A DNA stretch of 33,193 nucleotides from an uncultured Lachnospiraceae bacterium (GTDB lineage: Bacteria; Bacillota; Clostridia; Lachnospirales; Lachnospiraceae). Positions 1-9,216 of this stretch are shown here, one piece after another (position 1 is the first letter of the stretch; every line of letters starts with the position of its first letter). The stretch is taken from the NCBI GenBank assembly GCA_905233905.1, contig CAJOFN010000010.1:1-33193 (forward strand). The letters are read 5' to 3'. A program made the translations under genes and the position numbers. The notes under the pieces are model-generated. The model had not been told where the DNA came from, did no database searches, and worked only from the letters and a program-made list of their open reading frames with translations.

Positions 1-39
1 GGCGGCATGGGCTGCGCTACGATTGTTGAGAGACCATAA
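1..39 (+). CDS. thlA: Acetyl-CoA acetyltransferase (thiolase), C-terminal end only
   Basis: Only the last 12 codons and the TAA stop are present; they read GGMGCATIVERP. This matches the C-terminus of thiolases, where a glycine-rich GGG-M/Q-G loop followed by a small hydrophobic strand ends the protein. The enzyme condenses two acetyl-CoA into acetoacetyl-CoA, the first step of butyrate synthesis, which fits the hbd-bcd-etf genes that follow. The identification rests on a short tail plus context, so another thiolase-fold enzyme is possible but unlikely. The rest of the gene lies upstream of the window. Confidence 0.75.
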   Translation, partial: GGMGCATIVERP

Positions 40-94
40 ATTATATCAGGATCCGGGTCTTATTTGATTGGACAGGTTTGGAAGGGGGAATGTT

Positions 95-241
95 ATGACA
101 GGATCAGAAATCTGCAACCTCATTGACAGCCTCTCCAAAAAGGGGCTTTCTGATAGTGAGATAATAGAGATCATATATGAAACTGAGGGGAGAATCAGAC
201 AAGGCATCCCCAATGAAGATAAAAAGGAGGAAACAAAATGA
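95..241 (+). CDS. Small hypothetical protein (48 aa) translationally coupled to hbd
   Basis: An ATG at 95 follows a strong Shine-Dalgarno (gaaggggga, 81-89) and opens 48 codons that end in TGA at 239-241. The stop overlaps the hbd ATG (ATGA, 238-241), so hbd is probably translated by coupled re-initiation. The hbd ribosome site (AAGGAGG) forms the last codons of this ORF. The product is predicted helical, with a core like GLSDSEIIEIIYE and a charged tail (EDKKEETK); there is no signal peptide or membrane segment. I do not recognise a family. It sits between thiolase and hbd, where many clostridia carry crt, but is far too short to be a crotonase. It could be a real small protein or a leader ORF that sets hbd translation. 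Confidence 0.6.
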   Translation: MTGSEICNLIDSLSKKGLSDSEIIEIIYETEGRIRQGIPNEDKKEETK

Positions 242-1107
242 AAGTAGGAGTTATCGGCGCAGGTACCATGGGACAGGGTATCGCCAAGGCTTTTGCACAG
301 GTTGACGGCTACGAAGTAGCTCTCTGTGACATCAAGCAGGAATGGGCAGAAGGCGGCAAGGACAAGATCGCCAAGGGTTATGCCCGCCTCGTTGAGAAAG
401 GCAAGATGGATCAGGCTAAGGTTGATTCCATCCTTAACAGCATCACTCCCGGTCTCAAGGAAGACCTTTGCAAGGATTGTGATCTCATCGTTGAGGCTGC
501 CTTCGAGGATATGAATGTCAAGAAGACGACCTTCAAGGAATTGGACGAGATCTGCAAGGATACCTGTGTATTTGCGTCCAACACATCTTCTCTGTCCATC
601 ACAGAGATCGGCAACGGACTTTCACGTCCCATGATCGGTATGCATTTCTTCAATCCTGCTGACAGGATGAAGCTCATCGAGGTTATCGCAGGCGTTAATA
701 CACCTGACGAGACCGTTGACTGCATCAAGAAGATCTCCGAAGAGATCGGCAAGACTCCGGTACAGGTAAATGAGGCAGCAGGCTTCGTTGTAAACCGCAT
801 CCTCATTCCTCTCATCAATGAGGCAGCCTTCATCAAGATGGAAGGAGTTTCAGATGTAGCCGGCATTGACACAGCTATGAAGCTTGGCGCCAATCATCCT
901 ATGGGTCCTCTGGAGCTTGGAGATTTCATCGGTCTGGATATCTGCCTTGCTATTATGGATGTTCTCTACAACGAGACAGGCGATAGCAAGTATCGTGCAT
1001 GTCCGCTTCTCCGCAAGATGGTTCGCGGCGGCAATTTAGGCGTTAAGAGCGGCAAGGGCTTCTATATTTACAATGCTGACCGCACCAAGACACCTATGGA
1101 TGCATGA
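238..1107 (+). CDS. hbd: 3-hydroxybutyryl-CoA dehydrogenase
   Basis: This enzyme reduces acetoacetyl-CoA to 3-hydroxybutyryl-CoA with NAD(P)H in the cytoplasm, the second step of butyrate synthesis. The 289-residue protein has the usual family length. It starts with a Rossmann nucleotide-binding loop (VIGAGTMGQGIA, residues 5-16) and carries the family's SNTSSLSITEI segment and the catalytic-histidine motif GMHFFNPADRMKL (about residues 133-145). The C-terminal helical dimerisation domain contains NHPMGPLELGDFIGLD. The ATG follows AAGGAGG by a normal distance and overlaps the stop of the upstream small ORF. bcd follows after 40 bases with no promoter or terminator between, so the genes are probably one operon. 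It could act on related short 3-hydroxyacyl-CoAs, but the context favours the C4 substrate. Confidence 0.96.
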   Translation: MKVGVIGAGTMGQGIAKAFAQVDGYEVALCDIKQEWAEGGKDKIAKGYARLVEKGKMDQAKVDSILNSITPGLKEDLCKDCDLIVEAAFEDMNVKKTTFKELDEICKDTCVFASNTSSLSITEIGNGLSRPMIGMHFFNPADRMKLIEVIAGVNTPDETVDCIKKISEEIGKTPVQVNEAAGFVVNRILIPLINEAAFIKMEGVSDVAGIDTAMKLGANHPMGPLELGDFIGLDICLAIMDVLYNETGDSKYRACPLLRKMVRGGNLGVKSGKGFYIYNADRTKTPMDA

Positions 1108-1147
1108 GCCCGCCCTCATAAATATAAATTAAGAAAGGAATAAATAC

Positions 1148-2299
1148 ATGGATTTCACGTTAGACAAAAAACATGAAATGGCGCGTACTCTTTTCAAAGA
1201 GTTCGCCGAGACGGAGGTTAAGCCCCTTGCTCAGGAAGTTGACGAAACAGAGATCTTTCCGCGCGGGACTGTAGACAAAATGCAGAAGGCCGGTTTCCTT
1301 GGTATTCCTATTCCCAAGGAATACGGCGGACAGGGCGCTGATCCTCTTACCTATGTTATGTGCGTAGAGGAGCTTTCCAAGGTTTGCGGTACCACAGGCG
1401 TTATCGTATCCGCACATACCTCACTTTGCTGCGATCCCATCCTCACCTACGGTACAGAGGAGCAGAAGCAGAAGTATCTCGTACCCCTGGCCAAGGGCGA
1501 TAAGCTCGGTGCTTTCGCTCTTACAGAGCCCGGCGCAGGTACTGACGCCCAGGGCGCTCAGACCAAGGCTGTAGAGGACGGCGATGAGTGGGTTCTCAAC
1601 GGTACAAAGTGCTTCATCACCAACGGTAAGGAAGCAGATGTTTACATCATATTCGCTGTTACCGACATAGTAGAAGGCAGACGCGGACCTCAGAAAAGAT
1701 TTTCCGCCTTCATCGTAGAGAAGGATACTCCCGGATTCTCCTTCGGTACAAAGGAAAAGAAAATGGGTATCCGTGGTTCATCCACCTACGAGCTCATCTT
1801 TGAAGACTGCCGTATCCCCAAGGAAAATATCTTAGGACCTCGCGGCAAGGGCTTTGGTATTGCAATGCACACTCTTGACGGCGGCCGTATCGGTATCGCT
1901 GCTCAGGCTCTCGGTATTGGCGAGGGCGCTCTCCAGTGCGCTATTGATTTCGTAAAAGAGAGAAAGCAGTTTGGACGTCCCATTTCCGCTTTCCAGAACA
2001 CACAGTTCCAGCTTGCTGACATGGCTACACGCATGCAGGCTGCTCAGTTCATGGTTTATCGCGCAGCCCAGGCAAAGGCTACCCAGAAGACATACTCTGT
2101 AGAAGCAGCACAGGCTAAGCTGTTTGCTGCCGAAGCAGCTATGGCAGTTACAACCAAGGCTGTACAGCTCCACGGCGGATATGGATATACCAGAGAGTAC
2201 GATGTAGAGCGTATGATGCGTGATGCAAAGATCACCGAGATCTACGAAGGAACATCGGAAGTTCAGAGAATGGTTATTTCAGGCGCGTTGCTTAAGTAG
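1148..2299 (+). CDS. bcd: Butyryl-CoA dehydrogenase (short-chain acyl-CoA dehydrogenase)
   Basis: A flavoprotein that reduces crotonyl-CoA to butyryl-CoA. In clostridia it works with EtfAB, which couples this exergonic step to ferredoxin reduction by NADH (electron bifurcation). The 383-residue length is standard for the acyl-CoA dehydrogenase family. Family motifs are visible: [13 protein letters not shown] (FAD and substrate region, about residues 126-138), a TNGKEAD segment, [12 protein letters not shown] in the C-terminal helical domain, and the C-terminal [11 protein letters not shown], whose first glutamate is the expected catalytic base. The start ATG follows AAGAAAGGAAT. etfB begins 15 bases after the stop and is surely cotranscribed. 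Substrate specificity is inferred from the neighbours. Confidence 0.95.
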   Translation: MDFTLDKKHEMARTLFKEFAETEVKPLAQEVDETEIFPRGTVDKMQKAGFLGIPIPKEYGGQGADPLTYVMCVEELSKVCGTTGVIVSAHTSLCCDPILTYGTEEQKQKYLVPLAKGDKLGAFALTEPGAGTDAQGAQTKAVEDGDEWVLNGTKCFITNGKEADVYIIFAVTDIVEGRRGPQKRFSAFIVEKDTPGFSFGTKEKKMGIRGSSTYELIFEDCRIPKENILGPRGKGFGIAMHTLDGGRIGIAAQALGIGEGALQCAIDFVKERKQFGRPISAFQNTQFQLADMATRMQAAQFMVYRAAQAKATQKTYSVEAAQAKLFAAEAAMAVTTKAVQLHGGYGYTREYDVERMMRDAKITEIYEGTSEVQRMVISGALLK

Positions 2300-2314
2300 G
2301 GAGGAAATAATAAT

Positions 2315-3106
2315 ATGAAAATAGTAGTTTGTATCAAGCAGGTTCCGGATACAGCGGGCGGCGTACAGTTCAACCCCGACGGAACACTTAACCGCGCGGC
2401 TATGCTCTCCATCATGAACCCCGATGACAAGGCGGGATTGGAAGCTGCGCTTCGTATCAAGGATGCTGATCCTGACAATGTAGAAGTTACAGCCATCACA
2501 ATGGGTCTTCCCAAGGCTGATGATGTTTTGCGTGAAGCTATGGCTATGGGCGCTGACAAGGGAATCCTTATCACAGACCGTGTACTCGGCGGCGCTGACA
2601 CATGGGCAACCTCCTCCACCATCGCCGGAGGTCTTCGCAACATAGACTATGATCTCATCATCACAGGCCGTCAGGCTATCGACGGTGATACCGCTCAGGT
2701 TGGTCCTCAGATCGCTGAGCATCTTGGGCTTCCTGTTATCTCCTATGCGGAAGAGCTCAAGATCGAGGGCGACTCTGTAGTAGTTAAGCGTCAGTATGAG
2801 GATCGTTACCATATGCTCAAGGTTAAGATGCCCTGCCTTGTTACCGCACTGGCAGAGCTCAACGAGCCCCGTTACATGACACCCGGCGGCATCTTTGACG
2901 CATATGATGAGAAGGAAGTTACTGTCTGGGGACGCAACGACTTAAAGGATCTGGATGACAAGGATATAGGTCTTGCAGGATCTCCTACCAAGATTGCCAA
3001 AGCATCAGATAAGGTCAGAAAGGGCGCCGGCGAAACGGTCAACCTTGACCCCAAGGAATCTGTTGATTACATCATGGGCAAGCTTTTGGAGAAGCACATA
3101 ATTTAG
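2315..3106 (+). CDS. etfB: Electron transfer flavoprotein, beta subunit
   Basis: EtfB pairs with EtfA to pass electrons to butyryl-CoA dehydrogenase; in butyrate producers the complex bifurcates electrons from NADH to crotonyl-CoA and ferredoxin. The 263-residue protein shows the family's N-terminal MKIVVCIKQVPD, a central DLIITGRQAIDGDTAQVGP segment (about residues 113-131), and a PCLVTALAELNEPRYM stretch typical of EtfB. A good ribosome site (GGGAGGAAA) precedes the ATG. The gene lies 15 bases after bcd and 12 bases before etfA, the classical bcd-etfB-etfA order. I judge the bifurcating role from this context; the sequence alone does not prove it. Confidence 0.96.
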   Translation: MKIVVCIKQVPDTAGGVQFNPDGTLNRAAMLSIMNPDDKAGLEAALRIKDADPDNVEVTAITMGLPKADDVLREAMAMGADKGILITDRVLGGADTWATSSTIAGGLRNIDYDLIITGRQAIDGDTAQVGPQIAEHLGLPVISYAEELKIEGDSVVVKRQYEDRYHMLKVKMPCLVTALAELNEPRYMTPGGIFDAYDEKEVTVWGRNDLKDLDDKDIGLAGSPTKIAKASDKVRKGAGETVNLDPKESVDYIMGKLLEKHII

Positions 3107-3118
3107 GAGGAATGATTC

Positions 3119-4165
3119 ATGGCTTTAGAAGATTACAAAGGAGTATATATCTTTGCTCAGCAGGTAGACAACAAGCTCGACAATATCGCGTTTGAGCTTC
3201 TGGGCAAGGCAAAAGACCTGGCAAAGGATCTCGGCGGTGTTGAAGTTGCTGCAGTTCTTTTGGGTTCAGGTGTCAAGGGCTTGGCTGACGAGCTTGGATG
3301 GTATGGCGCTGACAAGGTTATCGTTGTTGACGATCCCAAGCTTGAGACCTATCGTACAGAGCCTTACGCTCAGGCACTTGCGGGCGTTATCAATGAGTTC
3401 AAGCCTGAGATCATGCTGGTTGGCGCTACAGCCATCGGCCGTGATCTCGGACCTACGGTTTCCGCAAGGGTGGCAACCGGACTTACAGCCGACTGTACAT
3501 CACTCGACATCGGCAATTTCCCGTTAAACGGCACACCCGGCGACGGCAACACCAAGGAGAATCAGCTCCTTATGACCCGTCCCGCATTCGGCGGCAATAC
3601 CATTGCTACCATTGCCTGCCCCGACAACCGTCCTCAGATGGCTACAGTTCGCCCCGGCGTTATGCAGAAGATCGAGCCCGACAAGAACGCTAAGCCCGAG
3701 GTTGTTGAATTTGCCGCCAATCTCGAAGAGAACAACCGTTATGTTGAGATCCTTGAGGTTGTTAAGGAGGTTTCCAAGACCGTTGATATTTCCGAGGCAA
3801 AGATCCTCGTATCCGGCGGCCGTGGCGTAGGAAGCCCCGAGAACTTCAAGCTTCTTGAGGATCTGGCAGACGCTATCGGCGGTACGGTTTCCTGCTCACG
3901 CGCAGTAGTAGACAGCGGCTGGAAGCCCAAGGATATGCAGGTTGGACAGACCGGCAAGACCGTTCGTCCCAATGTTTACTTTGCTATCGGTATCTCCGGC
4001 GCCATCCAGCATGTTGCAGGTATGGAAGAGTCCGACGTTATCATCGCCATCAACAAGGACGAGACAGCTCCTATCTTTGAAGTGGCTGATTTCGGTCTGG
4101 TTGGCGATCTCAACAAGATCGTTCCCCTTCTTACCGACGCTATCAAAGCTCAGGTAGCAGGCTGA
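3119..4165 (+). CDS. etfA: Electron transfer flavoprotein, alpha subunit
   Basis: EtfA carries the electron-shuttling FAD and docks on butyryl-CoA dehydrogenase. The 348-residue protein has an N-terminal adenine-nucleotide-hydrolase-like domain (about 1-210) and the C-terminal FAD-binding domain. The latter shows the expected motifs SGGRGVGSPENF, VGQTGKTVRPNVYFAIGISG, AIQHVAGMEESD and AINKDETAPIFEVADFGLVGDL. No ferredoxin domain is fused at the N-terminus, unlike some clostridial EtfA proteins. The ATG follows TTAGGAGGAATG closely after etfB. It is the last gene of the butyrate operon: a strong intrinsic terminator begins 28 bases after the stop. Confidence 0.96.
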   Translation: MALEDYKGVYIFAQQVDNKLDNIAFELLGKAKDLAKDLGGVEVAAVLLGSGVKGLADELGWYGADKVIVVDDPKLETYRTEPYAQALAGVINEFKPEIMLVGATAIGRDLGPTVSARVATGLTADCTSLDIGNFPLNGTPGDGNTKENQLLMTRPAFGGNTIATIACPDNRPQMATVRPGVMQKIEPDKNAKPEVVEFAANLEENNRYVEILEVVKEVSKTVDISEAKILVSGGRGVGSPENFKLLEDLADAIGGTVSCSRAVVDSGWKPKDMQVGQTGKTVRPNVYFAIGISGAIQHVAGMEESDVIIAINKDETAPIFEVADFGLVGDLNKIVPLLTDAIKAQVAG

Positions 4166-4193
4166 TCCGTTATGACTGAAAAGTTTTAAACTC

Positions 4194-4235
4194 AACCCTC
4201 CCCGCAGTAACCACTGTTGGGAGGGTTTTTCTTTT
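4194..4235 (+). terminator. Intrinsic terminator of the butyrate operon
   Basis: The arms AACCCTCCC (4194-4202) and GGGAGGGTT (4219-4227) are perfectly complementary, and an inner CAGT/ACTG pairing shortens the loop. A T-rich tract (TTTTTCTTTT) follows. The site lies just after etfA and before the purL promoter region, as expected for the end of the thl-hbd-bcd-etfBA transcript. Confidence 0.92.
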
Positions 4236-4241
4236 CACTGA

Positions 4242-4269
4242 TTTTATGGTATCATATATCGGATATAAT
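4242..4269 (+). promoter_or_regulatory. Probable purL promoter
   Basis: A perfect -10 hexamer TATAAT lies at 4264-4269, 30 bases before the purL GTG. The best -35 candidate (TTTTAT, 4242-4247, spacer 16) is weak. The region is A+T rich and directly follows the butyrate-operon terminator, so transcription must restart here. I see no clear purine-repressor box or riboswitch in the short leader. Confidence 0.5.
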
Positions 4270-4298
4270 GTTGGTTACTTACAGGAGGTGACAAAGGC

Positions 4299-7200
4299 GT
4301 GCTGAGACGAATATATGTTGAAAAAAAAGAAAAATTTAGCGGAAAAGCAAAAGCCTTGTCTCATGAACTGAGGCATTATCTTGGCATTGCAGGTCTTAAA
4401 TCCATACGAATTCTCAACAGATACGACATGGAAGGTGTGTCAGATGCAGTATATGAGACTGCCCGCGGCACCGTTTTTTCAGAACCTCCCGTTGACAACC
4501 TTTACGAAGGGAGCTTTGATTTTACCGGACGCCATTTTACCGTCTCATACCTTCCCGGCCAGTACGACCAGAGAGCTGATTCCGCCGAGCAATGCCTCAA
4601 GCTTTTAGGCGGCGATGAGGAACCCATCATCCGCACGGCTGTGACCTATATTATTGACGGAGATATCTCCGACGAAGAATTTGAAAGCATCAAAAATTAT
4701 TGCATAAATCCCGTTGACTCCCATGAGATAGGAGACGACATTCCCGAAACCTTGTCAGAGGAATACCCTGAGCCTGAGAATATTAAGGTATTGGACGGCT
4801 TTAATGCATACAGCGAGGGTGAGCTTAAGGCTCTGTATGACTCCCTTTCCCTAGCTATGACCTTTGCTGATTTTTGTCATATCCAGAATTATTTTAAGAA
4901 TGAAGAGCACAGGGACCCTACCATTACGGAGATCCGTGTTTTGGATACATACTGGTCCGACCACTGCCGCCACACCACCTTTGCCACGGAGCTTGGCAAT
5001 TTGAAGATCGAAGACGGGTATTACCGCAAGCCCATTGAGGATGCCTGGAATACCTATCTTAATGATTTTAACGAAATCTATGCCGGCAGGGATGACAAAT
5101 ATGTCTGCCTTATGGATGTGGCGACCATGGCGGCAAGAAAGCTTGCAAGAGAAGGAAAGCTTGATGACCAGGAGGAATCCGATGAGATCAACGCCTGCTC
5201 CATTGTTGTGCCGATAGAGATTGACGGGCGCACCGAAGAGTGGCTGCTTAATTTCAAAAATGAGACCCACAATCATCCTACTGAGATCGAACCCTTCGGT
5301 GGAGCCGCTACCTGCCTTGGCGGAGCCATAAGGGACCCTCTTTCTGGCAGGACCTATGTATATCAGGCAATGAGGATAACAGGGGCGGCAGACCCCACAA
5401 GGCTTGCGCAGGAAAAGCCTCTAAAGGGCAAGCTCCCACAGATGAAGATAGTGCGCGAAGCGGCTCACGGCTACAGCTCCTACGGCAATCAGATCGGACT
5501 TGCCACAGGCTATGTCCATGAGATATATCATCCCGGCTATGTAGCAAAGCGCATGGAGTTAGGGGCGGTTATAGCGGCAGCCCCGAGACGCGCGGTTGTT
5601 AGGAAAAGCTCAGATCCCGGTGATGTCATCATTCTGCTTGGCGGACGCACAGGAAGAGACGGTATCGGCGGCGCCACGGGCTCATCCAAGGCTCATGATG
5701 AGAAATCCACCGCTGAATGCGGGGCAGAGGTACAGAAGGGCAATCCCCCCACAGAGCGCAAATTACAGCGTCTCTTTAAGAGAGAAGAGGTAAGCCTTCT
5801 GATCAAGAAATGCAACGACTTCGGTGCAGGCGGAGTCTCTGTTGCCATAGGAGAATTGGCAGACGGGCTGGTTGTTGACCTGGATTTGGTTCCAAAGAAA
5901 TATCTGGGTCTGGACGGAACAGAGCTTGCGATCTCAGAATCACAGGAAAGGATGGCGGTTGTCGTAGATCCTTCCGATGTGGATAAATTCCTTGCATACG
6001 CGGCGCAGGAGAATCTCGAAGCCACCTGCGTGGCAACGGTTACAGAGGAGCCGAGGCTGGTGCTTAAGTGGAGAGGAAATGCGATAGTGGATATCTCCCG
6101 TGCCTTCCTTGACACAAACGGAGCGCATCAGTATACGGATGTTGCAATTTCCGTCCCGGATGAAAAAGAAAATTACCTTAAGAAGATAGCTTCCCCGGTT
6201 ATTGGACAGTACATAGAGGATAATAATATCACGGCAGCGATCATGGAATCGCTTTCGGAGCTTAATGTTGCGAGCCAGAAGGGTCTGGTAGAGATGTTCG
6301 ATGGCTCCATAGGGGCAGGCTCCGTCCTCATGCCTCATGGCGGCAGGTATCAGCTCACCCCTGCCCAGTGCATGGTGGCGAAGTTCCCCACGGGTACCGG
6401 CGTTTGCCACGATGTTTCCATGATGGCATACGGCTTTGATCCCTATCTTTCATCCTGGAGCCCCTTCCACGGAGCCATTTACGCCGTCACCGAATCCATC
6501 TCAAGGATAGTGGCAGGCGGCGGAGAGTTCAGGCGTATCCGTTTCTCCTTCCAGGAATACTTCGGCAGGATGACCTCAGATCCCGATAGATGGGGCATGC
6601 CCTTAAGCGCTCTTTTAGGCGCGTATTCCGCGCAGCTTGGCTTCGGGCTTCCATCCATAGGCGGTAAGGATTCGATGTCCGGTACCTTTAATGATATAGA
6701 TGTTCCGCCGACACTGGTATCCTTTGCTGTTGATGTGGCAAAGGATGATGATATTGTTACCCCGGAGCTTAAGGCCTCTGGTGACGCGCTTATATATCTT
6801 TCAATTCCGCGGGACGGATATGACCTCGTTGATTACGGCAGGACTGCTGCGCTCTATGATATGATCCACGGACTGGTATTAAGCGGCAGGGTTTTGGCGT
6901 CCTACGTTACAGACTGCTATGGGATCATCCCCGCTGTTGTCAGGATGGCCTTCGGCAACAAGCTGGGCGTTAAGCTTTATGTCGACACTCTTTCCACAGG
7001 GGAGCTTTTCGCGCCGGCTCCCGGAGGCTTCATCATTGAAGCTTCTGCCGCTGATGCCAGGGCGATAATGGATGAGGCAGAGAAGCTTTCCCTTGGCGAG
7101 TATGCCGAGGTTGTCGGAGAGGTAACAGACGACGGGCGGATAAGCTGCGGTGATGCCTGTGTTTTAATAGATGACGCTATCGCTTCATGGCAGAAGCCTT

Positions 7201-8105
7201 TAGAGAGCGTATACCACACCCGCACCGGCTCCGCCGATACGCAGGCGAAGCTGACAGATCATTCATATCAGGCAAAGGAAATATATGTCTGCCGCCACAA
7301 GGTCGCAAAGCCAAGGGTCTTCATTCCCGTATTCCCCGGGACAAACTGTGAATACGACAGCGCGAAGTGCTTTGAGCTTGCGGGCGCAGATACCGAGACT
7401 ATAGTATTTAAGAATATGTCTGCGGCGGATATCCGCGATTCGCAGGATGCATTTGTAAAGGCAATAGACAACGCGCAGATCATCATGTTTCCGGGGGGCT
7501 TTTCCGCCGGAGACGAGCCGGAGGGCAGTGCCAAATTCTTCGCCTCCGCCTTCCGGGGTGAGAGGATAAGGGAGGCGGTAATGAGGCTCCTTAATGAGCG
7601 AGACGGTCTTGCCCTTGGTATCTGCAACGGCTTCCAGGCCCTTATCAAGCTGGGTCTGGTTCCCTATGGGCAGATCCGTCCACAGGACGAGACATCCCCC
7701 ACACTCACCTACAATACCATCGGCAGGCACATTTCCAAGGTGGCATATACCAAGGTTACCAGCAGTCTTTCGCCCTGGCTTTTAAATGCCTATGAAGGCG
7801 AGACCTACGCCATCCCCGCATCCCACGGAGAGGGACGGTTTGTGGCGGATAACTCCGTTATCAGAAAGCTTTTCGAGAACGGCCAGGTTGCTACCAGATA
7901 TGTCGATACTGATGGCAATATTGCCTCAGACGACGAATACAATATCAACGGTTCGGATTACGGCATTGAGGGCATCACCAGTCCCGACGGCAGAGTCTAC
8001 GGCAAGATGTGCCACAGTGAGCGCATAGGCTATCAGGTGATGAAGAACATCTACGGCAGCAAAGACATGAAGCTCTTTGAGTCCGGAGTTGCGTATTTCT
8101 TATAA
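4299..8105 (+). CDS. purL: Phosphoribosylformylglycinamidine synthase, single-chain form
   Basis: Converts FGAR, ATP and glutamine to FGAM in de novo purine synthesis. The 1268-residue chain carries all parts that are separate PurS, PurL and PurQ proteins in Bacillus, as in the clostridial single-chain clade. The synthetase region includes DTYWSDHCRHTTF (from about residue 214), the ATP-site segment FKNETHNHPTEIEPFGGAAT, and a second half with PSIGGKDSMSGTF. The C-terminal glutaminase domain (from about 1010) has FPGTNCEYD, MFPGGFSAGDEPEGSAKFF, GICNGFQALIKLG with nucleophile Cys1109, and a SHGEGRF histidine motif. The start is GTG after AGGAGGTG (4283-4290, spacer 8). carA follows after 23 bases, so purL, carA and carB are probably cotranscribed. 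Confidence 0.96.
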   Translation: MLRRIYVEKKEKFSGKAKALSHELRHYLGIAGLKSIRILNRYDMEGVSDAVYETARGTVFSEPPVDNLYEGSFDFTGRHFTVSYLPGQYDQRADSAEQCLKLLGGDEEPIIRTAVTYIIDGDISDEEFESIKNYCINPVDSHEIGDDIPETLSEEYPEPENIKVLDGFNAYSEGELKALYDSLSLAMTFADFCHIQNYFKNEEHRDPTITEIRVLDTYWSDHCRHTTFATELGNLKIEDGYYRKPIEDAWNTYLNDFNEIYAGRDDKYVCLMDVATMAARKLAREGKLDDQEESDEINACSIVVPIEIDGRTEEWLLNFKNETHNHPTEIEPFGGAATCLGGAIRDPLSGRTYVYQAMRITGAADPTRLAQEKPLKGKLPQMKIVREAAHGYSSYGNQIGLATGYVHEIYHPGYVAKRMELGAVIAAAPRRAVVRKSSDPGDVIILLGGRTGRDGIGGATGSSKAHDEKSTAECGAEVQKGNPPTERKLQRLFKREEVSLLIKKCNDFGAGGVSVAIGELADGLVVDLDLVPKKYLGLDGTELAISESQERMAVVVDPSDVDKFLAYAAQENLEATCVATVTEEPRLVLKWRGNAIVDISRAFLDTNGAHQYTDVAISVPDEKENYLKKIASPVIGQYIEDNNITAAIMESLSELNVASQKGLVEMFDGSIGAGSVLMPHGGRYQLTPAQCMVAKFPTGTGVCHDVSMMAYGFDPYLSSWSPFHGAIYAVTESISRIVAGGGEFRRIRFSFQEYFGRMTSDPDRWGMPLSALLGAYSAQLGFGLPSIGGKDSMSGTFNDIDVPPTLVSFAVDVAKDDDIVTPELKASGDALIYLSIPRDGYDLVDYGRTAALYDMIHGLVLSGRVLASYVTDCYGIIPAVVRMAFGNKLGVKLYVDTLSTGELFAPAPGGFIIEASAADARAIMDEAEKLSLGEYAEVVGEVTDDGRISCGDACVLIDDAIASWQKPLESVYHTRTGSADTQAKLTDHSYQAKEIYVCRHKVAKPRVFIPVFPGTNCEYDSAKCFELAGADTETIVFKNMSAADIRDSQDAFVKAIDNAQIIMFPGGFSAGDEPEGSAKFFASAFRGERIREAVMRLLNERDGLALGICNGFQALIKLGLVPYGQIRPQDETSPTLTYNTIGRHISKVAYTKVTSSLSPWLLNAYEGETYAIPASHGEGRFVADNSVIRKLFENGQVATRYVDTDGNIASDDEYNINGSDYGIEGITSPDGRVYGKMCHSERIGYQVMKNIYGSKDMKLFESGVAYFL

Positions 8106-8128
8106 CTTTTATCAGAAAGGAACAGACA

Positions 8129-9202
8129 ATGCAGGCAAAACTGATCCTTGAAGATGGAACGGTATTTACCGGAAAGGGCATCGGGTCACCCCGCACATCC
8201 ATTAGTGAGATAGTATTTAATACCTCCATGACAGGGTATCTTGAGGTGCTTACCGATCCATCCTATGCCGGACAGGCGGTGGTCATGACCTATCCCCTCA
8301 TTGGCAATTACGGCGTTACCCCGGATATGGAGTCGAAGCGCTCCTGGGTAGGTGGCTACATAGTAAGGGAGCTTTCCCGCAGGCCCAGCAATTTCCGCTC
8401 CGAAGGCCCGCTTGAGGATTTCCTCAGGGCACAGGACATCCCCGGCATCTGCGGGATAGATACCAGAGCCCTTACCAGACTGCTCAGAGATAAGGGCACC
8501 ATGAACGGCATGATCACAAGGGAAGATATAGCTCCGGGATCGGTGCTTGATCAGATCAGGGCCTATACGGTAGGGGATGTGGTGTCAAAGGTTACCGCCT
8601 CTGATATTTCAAAGCCCTCTGGGAAGGGCTACCGCATAGCCCTGCTTGATTTGGGCGCCAAGGACAATATCGCCCGTTCCCTCATAAAGAGAGGCTGCTC
8701 TGTTGTGGTATATCCGGCGCACACACCTGCTTCACGGATCATAGCAGACGCCCCTGACGGGATAATGCTCTCCAATGGACCGGGAGACCCCAAGGACTGC
8801 CCCGACATTATTGACCAGATCAGGCTTTTATACGATACGGATATCCCCATATTTGCCATCTGTCTGGGGCATCAGCTCATGGCGCTTGCCAATGGAGCGG
8901 ATACCTACAAGCTCAAATACGGGCACCGCGGAGGCAATCATCCGGTAAAGGATCTTGCCACCGGAAGGGTCTACATATCCTCCCAGAATCACGGTTATGT
9001 GGTGGATACTGACAGCATCCCCGGGGATATAGCAGAGCCGGCCTTTGTCAACGTCAATGACGGTACCAATGAAGGCCTTTCATACACCGGCAAGAAGATC
9101 TTTACCGTCCAGTTTCATCCCGAGGCATCCCCGGGTCCGATGGAGAGCGGAGAATTATTTGATAAATTCATTGAAAATGTAAGAGAATATGCAAGCGCGT
9201 AA
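8129..9202 (+). CDS. carA: Carbamoyl-phosphate synthase, small (glutaminase) subunit
   Basis: Hydrolyses glutamine and channels ammonia to CarB for carbamoyl phosphate, the precursor of pyrimidines and arginine. The 357-residue protein has the CPSase small-chain N-terminal domain (LILEDGTVFTGKGIG, FNTSMTGYLEVLTDPSYAGQ, about residues 4-50) and a class I glutamine amidotransferase domain from about 168. The nucleophile is Cys245 in AICLGHQLMA, and the partner histidine lies in VQFHPEASPGP. Its ATG follows AGAAAGGAACAG. carB begins 14 bases after the stop, so the two subunits are made together. Confidence 0.97.
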   Translation: MQAKLILEDGTVFTGKGIGSPRTSISEIVFNTSMTGYLEVLTDPSYAGQAVVMTYPLIGNYGVTPDMESKRSWVGGYIVRELSRRPSNFRSEGPLEDFLRAQDIPGICGIDTRALTRLLRDKGTMNGMITREDIAPGSVLDQIRAYTVGDVVSKVTASDISKPSGKGYRIALLDLGAKDNIARSLIKRGCSVVVYPAHTPASRIIADAPDGIMLSNGPGDPKDCPDIIDQIRLLYDTDIPIFAICLGHQLMALANGADTYKLKYGHRGGNHPVKDLATGRVYISSQNHGYVVDTDSIPGDIAEPAFVNVNDGTNEGLSYTGKKIFTVQFHPEASPGPMESGELFDKFIENVREYASA

Positions 9203-9216
9203 GCAAAAGGAAAAGT

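Noticed and set aside
411-893. A 160-codon open frame antisense to hbd
   Set aside because: It lies wholly inside a clear hbd gene, has no family resemblance and follows from the codon use of the real gene. The same holds for the long antisense frames in purL, carB, metH and bcd.
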